A stretch of 64,000 bases of DNA from Apus apus (lineage: Eukaryota; Chordata; Aves; Apodiformes; Apodidae), in assembly GCF_020740795.1 (NCBI RefSeq), contig NC_067304.1, forward strand, positions 3,152,056 to 3,216,055. The letters run 5' to 3'. The position numbers were made by a program, and so were the translations under genes. Positions 41,901 to 53,900 of the stretch are shown here, piece by piece. Every line of letters begins with the position of its first letter. Positions within the stretch are counted from its first letter, which is position 1. The notes under the pieces were generated by a model. The model did no database searches, had not been told where the DNA came from, and worked only from the letters and a program-made list of their open reading frames with translations.

Positions 41901-44900
41901 ATGCTCAGCAGGAGAGCCAAGAATAGGACACATGCATGGTACCTCTGCCCTCACCAGCTCATGTTGTCTCCCAGCTGACCCAGATAAAGCACACAGCAAA
42001 GATTAGAAAAGGAGAGAGAGCAACAGACCAGGAGAGAGACAGTAATAGATACTGTCGGAAGGCAGACCAAGATTAGAGCACAGCAAACTCTTCTCACTGC
42101 TGTTATCAATCAGCCCCTGGAAGGTGTCACAGCAACCTTCTAACGGGGCAGACAGGCTACCTCAGTGCCCCAAACATCTGCATTTATTGTACCAGGATGC
42201 TGTAGAAGAGTTCGTGCACAAAGAGGCCCAGGACGCTGGTCACAATGTAGCCAACATGGTAAAGAAACTCCACGTCCATGATCATGGCCTTGTAGCCTCG
42301 GATGAAGGTCCCACGATTGCCCACGAAGCTCACCACAAACACAATCTTGTTGGTCAGCTGGGGAACAACCAGAAAGGGGAGGGAGTGGGGTTTGCTGCCC
42401 TTTGAGAATGCAGGATGCTTGGTGAATCCTGGGTCGGTTTTTTTTCAGCACGTGGAGAACTTACATTGAGGGCCCCCAGGATGTTGAGGGTGAGCCCGAT
42501 CCCCAGGTAATAAATGGATCTCAGGATCAGGGCCACGAGGAGTGGTCGCACACCGTAACGCTTGGTGAACAGGGCCATGATGGAGAAGCAGATCAGGATC
42601 CAGAAGAGCAGTGAGATCAGCGGGGAATCCAGCACTCCTGGGAAGAGAAGACCCACAGCAATGAAACAGCCTGGGATTCAGCAGGTGCTGCTGGTCGGAC
42701 ACGGGGCTGCTGTCCAGAAGAGCTGATTATCAGAATCATAGAACGGTTTGGGCTGGAAAGGACCTTCAAGATCACCCAGTCCCAACCCCCTGCATGGGCA
42801 GGGACACCTCCCACCAGGCCAGGTTGCTCCAAGCCTCATCCAACCTGCCCTTCAACACTGCCAGGGATGGGGCAGCCACAGCTTCCCTGGGCAACCTGGG
42901 CCAGGCTCTCACCACCCTCACAGCAAAGAATTTCCTCCTCATGTCCAACCTCAAGCTCCCTCTTCCAGTTTTAATCCATTACCCCTTGTCCTCTAACAAC
43001 AAGCCCTTGTAACAAGTCCTTCCCTAGCTTTTCAGAGGAAAGAAAGAGAGAAATGATGCTTGACTGCAAAGACAAGTGTTGACCAAGATGGTTCTCACTG
43101 CTACGTTTTTCTAACATCTTCCAGCTGAGATCCCCAAACCCCTGCAGGTGGTGGTAGCTTTGCCTGGCAGCAGGTACATACCCTGTCATTGCTTCCCCCC
43201 ACTTTACAAACAGGGAAAGTGCAGCACAGGGAGAAGAGAATTCCCTGAGAAGGAAGCAGAGGGAGGGCTGGCAGCTGAAGTCTTGCCTCCATCCCTCCCT
43301 TTGACCAGCAGAAAAGGACTTGGGGAGACAAAAGACCAAAGGTGAGGGGAGTACAGGCAAAGGGACCACTTTTCCTGCACATGAAGGTCCCCTTTTTCTT
43401 CCACCTCGAGGAGCAGCAGATGCTGTGGCACTTACCCATGGAAGTGGCTTCAACATAGGGGTAGAAGAAAGCAATGATTATGTTGATGAAGACAGCCAGG
43501 TTGAAGGAAATGCTTCCCCAGAGTGTCATTCTGCGGGAGAACCAGTACATCAGCGGCATGCCTGGAGGGAAAGGAGGCAGACACACAAATCTCAGCCAAC
43601 CTGGGCCAACCAGGGAAGGTTTTCTCCTCCCAGACATCCAAAGGGCTCAGCTCAGTATGGCTAGCAGGCCCAGAGGGACCTTCACCTCCCACTTCCTTCA
43701 AAACATTAGAAAAGCTCCCTCCTCATCTTCTGGAATGGGAGTGCAAGTTTAACATGTTTCTGCTCACTTTTCTGGGCTCTCAGCCTTTTGACCTGCTCTG
43801 GCACCTTGGAATCAGATCTGCTCCATTCTCCTCCTCCCCACCTCCCACAGCCTTGTGTCCTTCAAAGCAACCTTTGTGGTTGCAGCACTGGTGCTCAGTC
43901 CCAGAGAAGACCCAGCCAGCAATTTCCTATCCACACTGGAAACTTGTTTCCTGCTGAATTCCTAAGATAGTTTTGACTGAATCTGTGGAGTTCTTTTTCA
44001 GAGCTGCTGCACTGCCCCTCAGCTGCATCCCAGTATTTATAGTGGGACTCTTTATTGAGCTTCTGGTATTTTAAGCCAGGATTTCCATTCCAATGCAGCC
44101 CTGAGAGCAGCTGAGCAGGCCTGCAGGTGGCAGAGAAACCAGTTTTATTTCCCATGTGCAGCTGTTAGATCCTGGCTTAGGATCAGGCAACCAAAACCAA
44201 CTGGAGAGAGGGCTTTCCAGGGGAAAACACCTGCAGGTGTATCCCTAGGGAATGTGCTGGAAGATGCCCTTCAGACTGCTGAGGAGCTGCAGTGTCAGGC
44301 ATGGAGGTAACACACCCCTGGGCTCTGGATTAACCTGCACTCCCTGCCAACAGCCAAGTGGGATGTGCTCTATGGAGCAAGGAGCACAAGGAGCTTGGAG
44401 ATGTGATTTCCTGGCTGCTCCCAAGGTTTGCAGCCCTTCCCAGCAGGGCTGCCTCCCCCTTTCCCAAAACAGGGGCTGTTCCAAGTGCCTGTGCTCGCCA
44501 GGAAGGTCTGGTTTGCTCTTACTGCGCAGCTTCTTCTGCCATTCCATCTCGTTGTGGAGGAAGGACGACTGGTCGAAGAAATCACTGACTTTGCTGCCTT
44601 GCTCATCCTGCTCCGTGGTGGTGAAGAGTCGGTACTTGGTCTCCTTGGTGAGGAACTCACAGATTCCAGGCACTGGGAAGATGATCTGCTCCATGCTCCG
44701 GTCCAGGCGCACGATCTGTAGGAAGGGGGGGAAGGTGGTACCATCAGATCCTGCTCTGCCAGGCTTTGGTTTCCTCTTTTCCAGGCCCAGCTGTGCCTTT
44801 CCCCTCCTCCCTCCAACTCCACCAGGATCCAAACATCATCAACCCCTCTTCTATAACGATTAAATGGGCCAAGCAAAGGCAGCTCTTGGCTGTGCTGGAG

Positions 44901-47900
44901 GACAACTGGGAGCATGGAGGACAACTGGGAGCACATGGATCCTTGCTGGTCCATCTGCATGGACATCCAAGCTGGCAAACAGGGATGGGGCTGCCAACCT
45001 GGCTGCATCCCAGCTGCTGCTGGGAGGAAAAGGAAGGGTCCAGGGGTGAGCTCCTTCCCCCAGCTCCCTGTGGGCTCTGCTAACCCCTCCAGCATGAGCC
45101 AATGGCTCATCAGCTCCTTGCTGGCACAGGGATGGGAAGGCTCCTAGTGTGAAATAACAAGGCATGGGGCAGCTGGAGCACAAGTGGGATTCACAGACCC
45201 TGGCAACCCAACAGCTCCCAGGTCTTGCCTCAATCTGGGAGGTGTGTTTCTCATAATATGCCAGTGGATCCTCCTCTTCTTCCTGGACTGGGGCCGTCGA
45301 CTTCAGCATCTGGGTCAGCTGCTTGTTGTTTAGGCTGAGCTGGGATGTGGGAGAGGGAGAAGGGGTGAGAGTGGCTCAGCCTGGGGAGTCAGGTCTAACT
45401 GTCCTGGAAACAGAGTTCCTCAAAAATCTACTAGAGCTGATGAGTTTTCAGGGAAAAGCAAATGAATTCTAGCTTCCTAAAGGGCTACGAGCCCTCCCTG
45501 AGGTGACAGACATTCAGTTCCCTGCAATAATTACATCCAAATGCTGCTAATCCACAAATTACAAATCAATGCCCATTAAACCCCAGGGAAATCATACGAC
45601 TGCTGAATCTCATTTGGGATCTAAGGTATTCAGGCAAGAAATGGTGGTGAAGGACTCAGTTCTTTCTTTTCAGAAGTGAAAGGGAGAAAACAGGTACCAG
45701 CAGGACCCCCTCAGGGCCACCAGCCTGTCCCTCTGGATGTCACCCTATGGCTGAGCCCCACAAATATGGGTTTCTGCAGCCTTTGGACTTGTAGTTTTGG
45801 CTACAAGGGCACTGATGATTCTTTCTTTCTTTAGTCTGCCCCGGGGAACACCAGAGCCCATCAAATCTTAACCAACATAAGCCAGAGAGGGTGGGAGAAG
45901 CTGCTCCTTGGAGCCTGTGGTCAGGGTTGGGGTGGGCAGGGTGGGCTCTGCCTCCATTCCCGAGGCCTCTCTGTACCATGGATGAGATCCCCTCCTCCTC
46001 CTCTTCCTGGATTCTCTTCACTGGCTTCAGGAGCTGCTGCAGAGACTTGTTGTGTCGTGACAGCTGGAAGAAGGACAGTGAGAGCCGGGTGAGCAGCTAC
46101 CAGTGCCCACAGCAGCAGGACAGCCAGTGAGCTGGGGGGCTGGCTTCTCCCAGGAGCCAAAAGCACATTTCCCAGCCATCCCTCCCCAAGGAGACCAGCC
46201 TGGCTGAAGGAAATGGAAATTCACATAGAGAAACATCTGCCAATTGGTGAGTGGGAGCCCAGCACAGCACAGGGAGCCCAGCCTGGGAGGGACCCTGCTG
46301 TGCTCAGGCTGCAGCATCAGTACCTGCAGCGCCAGGATGTAAATGTTGTGACCAACTTCCCGGGGGGAAACCTCAGCATTTTCACACTCCTCCTCCTGCA
46401 GATAGGCCTTCTTAATCACATCGACCTGGAAGGCAGCAGAGGGACAGTGAGCTCCTCCCTGTCTCCTTGTCTTGTTTTCCAATCCTTGAGGAATGGCTCT
46501 GGGAATGCCAACAGGCAAGAATGCTGGGGCAGGTGGTGGTGTGTGAGCAGGGTTATGGCACCAGCTGTGATGTTTATTGAGTTGCAAACCAGAAACTGCA
46601 GCAGGACTTGCATGCAGAAGAGATCCAGGGAAGCCAGGGGCTCCTGGGACCAGGCTGGGGGTGCTTCACTGTCAGCCCTTACCAGTTCCTGCGGGCGGAG
46701 GCTGATGAGGATCCGCTCAGCGTTTTCACTGTCATGTCTGCTCTCCATGAGGGCCAAGAGGAGCTTGGAAGCATTGTCCTGGTGAGGAGAAGCCCTCAGT
46801 GAGGGGAGCTGTGCCCTGCCTCTGCCCAGGGTGGGCAAAACTCCCCCCCATGCCCTGATCAGCCACTACTCCCCAGAGTGCCAGAGACAACCCCAGACTC
46901 TCACGGTGGAGATGCACCAGCCCTGTCCCACCAAGCTCCCGTGCTGGATGACCTGCTGCAGTGGCCACCTCACCCCACAGCACACCCCACGGCCATGCCA
47001 CAAGCCCACGCAGCCATGCCCAGGTGTGTAGCCACCACCCCAGCCCTCTGCCCACCTTCAGCTGCAGGACCAGGTCCATGCGGTACTTGCAGAGGGGGCT
47101 GATGTCGTTGAGGATGAGGGCTGTGATGATGTCAATCCCGTTGGACTCGTGGGTCACGATGCAGCTCTGGGGGAGCAACACAAGGTGTTATTCCACTGGT
47201 GCTGCCAGTCCCCCCAGTTGCACCCTCTAACACAGCCCAGGTCCAAACCAGTGCCCTGCCTACAGCACCAACCCTGCCCCACTACCCCAGGAACCCCAAA
47301 TCTCCTCTCCCCATGGACAAGGAACCATTTGCATCCCTGTATTATTTAACCCCCCCTTTGCATTTAGTGATGGGGGGGTTGGTCTCTCCTCCCTAGTAAC
47401 AAGTGATAGAACACGAGGAAACAGCCTCAAGTTGCACCAGGGAGGTTTAGATTGGATATTAGAAGAAAAACCTTCACTGAAAGGGTTGTCAGGCACTGGC
47501 ACAGGCTGCCCAGGGTGGTCACCATCCCTGGAGGTGTTTAAAAGCCATGTAGATGTGGTGCTGAGGGACGTGGTTCAGCACCAGCCATATTAGAGTTGGA
47601 TTAATATTTGGACTTGATGATCTTGAAGGTCTTTTCCAACCAGAATGATCCTGTGGTCTGGCTCATACCCCAGGCAGCATTCCTCTGCACCTCAGCATCC
47701 TCTGCTGCCCACGACCTGCTCCCATTCACACCCTGACACCAAGAGCTAGCTCTGTCCCCCCCCTGCTTTCCCACCTCACCCCACCCCAAATCCTCCCTCA
47801 GGTGTCCCTGATGAGCATCAAAATGCCTCGACCACACCAGGAGTGCCCCAGACCTGGTTCTCATGGCAGGGCCCTTGGCAGTACTCGGTCAGGGTCTCCA

Positions 47901-50900
47901 GGGTCTGGGTGATGAGGGCCACGTTGTACTCATTGATGTAGAGGCCCAGCAGCCCCAGCCCCCCTGTGGTGCTTCCACACATGATGTCGAGGAACTGCAG
48001 GGTCTCACACACCAGGTTGTAGTTAGTCTTGTTGTTCTGGCACCGGAGGAAGTTCTGTGGAGCAAAGCATGGAGTTATGGCACTGCTCTGATGGAGGGAC
48101 AGTCCTGATCCCCCTCCCAACCCCTCCTGCAGCTGCAGTTTGGTGGAGAAGCAGGCTGAGGCCACCCTGGGAACATACAGACCTACTAGAGTAGTGCCAC
48201 AGCAGTGCCATGAGCAGCTCCTTCCTCAACACCAAAACTCATCCATAAGGGATGGTGGCTTTGCAGATGGGGAAACTGAGGCACGGCAGCTGGTGTAATG
48301 CCATTTTGGACCAAACTGAGGCAGAGCCCAGCCCCCCCCCACCCCCCTCACCCTATATCCACCCCATATCCCACAACCAACCTGCAGGTCCCGGTTGTGG
48401 TTCTCGCAGAGCAGTTGCAGGAACCGCAGGATGGGCTCCATGATCAGGACTGTCACCCCCATCTCATTGTTCTGACCCTGCTCCCCGGTGTCGTGGCCCT
48501 TCCGAAACCCCATGGCCATGGGGTAGCGGGTGGGGGTACCAGGCATCAGGAAGGTCTCTCCTCGTCCTGGAGGGCAACCCAACCCCATTAGCATCGGGTG
48601 ATCCCAGGGGACACACTGGCTGTACCAGGGGGACACAGCCCCCTACCTTTGGTGGCAGGGTCAGGCTCCTCCTTGTCCTCACGAGGCTTGTTCCCGATGT
48701 CACTCATGTTCACAGACACCGTGGACTTGGTCTCCTGCTGTGCCTTCTTCATGCGGTCGTGCAGAACTTTGAAGAACTTCTCAGACTTCTTGTCGCTCGT
48801 CATGAGGTTGTAAAAGGATTTCTGGGGGGAGGCAGGACAGTAACTCAGGTCTCCAGCATGGGGTCCCAACTGTCCCCCTGCCTGGTTTGGTAGCCTCCAG
48901 CACTCAAGGCTTTGTCTGAGAGAACCTGGTGAGCAGGTTTATTTCTGTGCACCAGCCCCGGACACCACAATCCTCTTGGATTTATAGTGGAGAATTGTCC
49001 CATGTCCCTGTGCTCTCCTTTACCCTAAAAGCAGGGTTAGGGACAGAGCAAGCAGCTATTACAGCAGCTCCAGGTCTGGAACCTTACTGGTTTTAGGAAT
49101 ACCCAGCAGAGGGCATCAGCAGCACTCCAGAAACAATCCACAACCACCTGCAACTCTGGCATCTTCCAGCCCTCCAGCCACCCAGCTGGAAAACTCCAAA
49201 GCAGACAAGACTCCTGCAGTTCCTCCTCTGGATGACCAGCAAACACATCCAACCAAGTTCTGGCGAAGCCCAAGTACCAACCCAGGACTGCAACCCTGGT
49301 CCCACATGTTCCAAGTGCTGGGATGGATACGCAGCACCCCCCCAACCCTGGCTGCCCCTTGGTGGGGTTGGTGCCCACCACCCTCAGCACCTGGATCTCA
49401 GTGTTGCCTCCGTCCAGCAGCCGGATGGCGAGCAGGATGCTCTCTTGGAAGATCTTCTCGTTCTTGGTGTTCATGATGAGGTCAGCCACCAACTTGGTGG
49501 CCCCTTCTCGGTCCAGGCGGCACTGGACAGCAGCGATAGCCGACCAGTCCTGGTCTTGGCCTGGGTGAGAGGACATGGAGGGATGTGATGCTGCTGTGGT
49601 GCAGGAGAGTGAGCACAGCTACATCACTGCCAGGGGCATCTCACTCCCATCCCTTCACCTCCCCAGATCCTTTCCCTCCAAGGAGGTGGGGCCACGGGGA
49701 CCAGCTACAGGCCTGATCCCTTCAGGGAACTGCACATCCAAGGTGTGTGTGAGCAGTGCAGAGGGACAGGGAAGGTGCAGAAGAGGGGCACTCACCTCCC
49801 CCAGCAGCATCTGCCATTTCTCCTTTGGAGCTGGACTTCTTGTTCTGCAGGTAATTGTTCATGAGCATTTTCCGCAGCAGGTTGCCCTGCCAAGACAAAC
49901 CAACGTCAGGAGTCTCCCAATGCCAGGACCAGCACCAGAGAGGAATGAGGCTGAGCTGCAGCAGGGGGAGGCACCACCAGCCTGGGCTGCACAGACAAGG
50001 AGCAGGGCTGGGGACATCTCAGGGGACCATGGTGCTCACCCTCTCGCCGTATCTGTTCCTCTTCACCAGCATCTGCTGCAGCGTCCTCAGCACCTTGATG
50101 CACAGCTTCTCCTCCGTCTCCATCAGGTCCTTGGTGTGCTGCACCAGCCTGGCACAGCAGAGCCACGGTCACATATGGCCAGGAGAGACAAGGAACCAGC
50201 CCTGCCAGCCCTCCAGGCTGCAGGCACACAGCGGGATGCACAGCCCACCAAGGATGAAGGTCACCAGCCCTTCCCAGCACCCCCTGAGCAACGGGGAAGC
50301 ATCCTCACTTGGAGAGGAACCCTCCGCTCTCACATCGCTGAAACGCCTCCGTCCCCTCCATGAACAGCAGCTCCGGCCGATGGAGGACATCCACCAGGAC
50401 AGACAGCTCAGCCTCCACCAGCGGTTTCAAGCGATCCTCCAGGGCATTGATGATGTCCTACAAGTCACAGCAACACACCTTGAGGGCCAAGGCATGCCTA
50501 GGAGACAGGAGCAAGGGAGACGGACCCCTGCAACGCCAGCACCTTCTTGCCGTCACGCACCAACCCGTGCCACCATCACCCCTCCCCAGCCCGTACCTGC
50601 AGCTTCTCTATGATGTTCTTGTAGTCCCACTGGTTGGGGGTGGTGGAGACACGGGGGAAGGTCCGTGTGGCTGCCTTGTAGTTGGATGTGTTCCTCTGCA
50701 CCGTGCTGGTGGAGCTGCTGTTGAGCAGGGAGCTGACGTGGGCGTCCAGGTCCATGGGCAGCGCGATGGAGCGGCTCTTGGCTGCAGGAGATGGAGACAG
50801 GGTTGGTGGAAGCCATGAGCCAACCCACCCCAGCAGCTGGGTCCTAGCCCACCTCAGACTGGGCACCCCTTCAACAGCCCTTCATTTGCAGCAAAGATTT

Positions 50901-53900
50901 GGGTTAAATAGAAAAGTCCTCCAGGCTAGTGAAGGGTGGAGTATTTCCATCCATCCCTCCCCACCACAGCACAACTTGGCCCACAGCCCCCCCAGCCCAA
51001 CATGGGACGGAAAGAGGCACCAGCTCCAGTTCTTGGTTGGGAAAGCCCAGCATGGAGATGTTGTAAGCCACCAATTACAGAGGGAAATCCCCACCCAGTG
51101 TCTAACCACTGAGCAATCCTTTCCACAAGGTGACTCAGTGCTAACAACGCTGGTCCTGAGTCAGGCAGCTGTGGACAAGGCTGAGGGCAAAGTCCTGGAG
51201 AGGGAAAACCACCATCAATGTTGGCTTTGTTTCCAGGCCCTTCAGCAGCAGGGACACTCCAGGGATCTCCCAGCCAAGCTCATTTATCCCCACACCACCC
51301 TGGTCATGCCTGGAGAAGTAGCTCAAAAAAACCCCACCCACATCCCAGAGCTGAACCTCCCTGATCTTGGCCAGCAGCTTCTCGCCCTGCCCAGACCCGC
51401 AATGGGGACGACAGCTCCTGGTCACTGCTGGAGCAGGGACAACTAAGGGTGCCTGTGTCCTCCTGGTGGTTGGGGGGCAGAGCTCCTTACCAACCATGGC
51501 CAGCGTGCGGATGCAGGCTTCCACTGAGCTCTTGTGCTGCTGCTGCAGCCAGGGACACTCCAGCAGCCTCATGGTGGACTGGAGAAGCTGCACCACAATG
51601 GTCTGGTGGGTCTGCAGGAGAGAGCAGGCGGGTGTGTATCAGTGTGAGATCTTGTTCTGGGGGGCTCAGGGAGCCTCTTTCCTCCCCCAGCCACAGGGGG
51701 AGGCCTCACAGCCCCTCATTACCTGCAGAGAGGTGCTGTTCTCTGAGAAGGGGGAGCTGAAGAACGCGTTGATGGTGTCCAGCACCACCGTCAGCACGTA
51801 CTTCTCCAGCGTGGGGTCCGGTAGGCGCTTCTCTCGCTTCTTGCACATCTGTGAGGAGAAGGAAGGATGCTGATGGCACCAGGGCAAAGTGAGCATGTAT
51901 CCTGGCCAGATGCTGCTGGGACTTTGCTAAGCCAAGGGATGTGGCCATTGACACAGCTCCTGGGCCTACACCAGAGAGCTCTGACTGCTCCTCAGCCCAT
52001 AGCTGGCAGCTACGCATGTCCCCACGGTGTCCACACCCCACGACTGGCTCCCCAGGCTTCAAGGGAACCTTGGTGACACCAACCTGTCCCCACCCAATGA
52101 GGCAGCTGTTCCTGCTGTGTCCATCTCACCCAACCCTCCCCACGCACCTGGGCCATGTCCAGGGTGAAGTTCTCAAAAAGAGTCCAGATGTGATTGCTGG
52201 TGTAGATCTCCTTCATCTCCACCTCCGTGTCCACATAGCAGTGGTTGACAAAGTTCACATAGGCCATCTTCACCTGCCAGGGAGGGAGGCAGAGAGGCAC
52301 AGGTGCTGTCAAGAGAAAGCAATCAGAACAAAGCCACCAGCACCCTCCTCATGGGCACTCTGTACCTCCGTGATGCAATCCTCATGTGTCACCACCCGCA
52401 CCACGTCCTCCAAGGGCAGCAGGGACGTGCACTTGATCTCCGTGTAGACATTCTTGCCCTCGGCGCAGGCAGCCAATAGGTCCACCAGGGAGATGTGGTA
52501 CATCAGTGGGCTGTTCTCCTCCACCCCATCCCTGGCTGCTGTCATCATCTCCAAGAGGGTGGCCAACGAAGCCTTGTCATTGTAGAAAACCACCACGTCG
52601 TCCCCAGCGTTGGTGAGCTGCAGGGGAGGGTCAGCGGTCACCACTCCACAGAAGGAGGGTCAGAAACCCCACAAGGCAGAAAATGGTGTCCTCTGCAGCA
52701 GGGTGATGAGAGGGAGCACCCAGGGCAGGGTGAGGGTGCCGTGCGTGCCCCGAGAAAATCAGGTGTTTGCAGGGCGATCAAAAATCACAACTTGTGGGGA
52801 TCCAAACCCCACAAGTTTGGATCTTGCATTAAACTCCTGGAGATGTTCATGCCCTGCTGAGAAGCCAGCATGGCCAGGAAGGCTCTTCCTCAAGAAGAAG
52901 CCAACCAGGCACCACCCAGGAGCCATGCCCTGCTACACCCCACCCTCATGCCCCATGGGCTGGGGGGAGAAGGGGCTCACCTCAGTCATGATCATGTCCT
53001 GGCACTTCTTGACGTACTTGCCCTCAGCCTTGATGATGGTGTGCAAGAAGTCCAGGTACTGCACGTGGCGGCCGTGGGTGGCCACGCAGTGGATGAAGTG
53101 CTGTGGCACCGTCTCGTTGATCTCCGAGCAGAGCTGGTAGTTGTTGAGGAAGATGTGCTGCATGGTCTCAGCCTCCAGGAGCTGTGGGACCAGGGGAAGA
53201 GAGTGAGAAACAGCCCACCCCCCTGACTTGACCCTTCCTTTCCTGGGGTCTCCTTCTGGCTTTTCTATCTCTTGCTCTCAGCCCCAGGAGTGGTACCAAA
53301 GTCTCGCCCTGTGACTGCCCTTTGGTCCCTTCTCCTTACCCCTGGGGTCAAGAACAGGTTGAGGTGTTTGTGCAGCAGGGCCTGGTTTTCCTGATTGCCA
53401 GCACAGAACTTCTGCAGGAACTGGTGGGTGAATTTCAGGATCTCCATCATCTTGGCATCACCCTGAGGATGGGCAGAGCAGAGCAGAGAAACACCCAGCA
53501 TTGGTGAGGAGCAGAGAGCAGGAGTAGGCTGCCCACCCTCCTGCCCTGCCCAGCTGCAAGACCCAGCCATGGGGAGGTCCCTGCATCCCTCATCACTCAC
53601 CCAGGGCACTTTGGGACCAGCTGGCTTCTGCCCACCCACCTTCTCGTATGGGATCTGCAGCAGATCCAGCATCACTTTGTGGGCATCCATGTTCTTCAGC
53701 AGGCGCTGCTGCTTCTTGCGCACTTGCTCTCCCACCCCACACATCTTATTCAGCCGCTCCAGGATCTGGGGAGAGAAGGACCGTGGCAGAGGGGAACTGA
53801 GCCTGGAAGCCCATCAGGATGGCCACCAGTGCCAGGGGCTTGCTTGCAACCTAGATGTGCCCTCCTGCAGCCCAGGTGATCCCTGCATGCCCAGCTTTTC

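Noticed and set aside
47051-47060. Alternative donor usage at ITPR3 exon 47056-47166 because of the less standard GTGGGC
   Set aside because: The frame and length (37 codons) match the family exactly, and GTGGGC is an acceptable donor.
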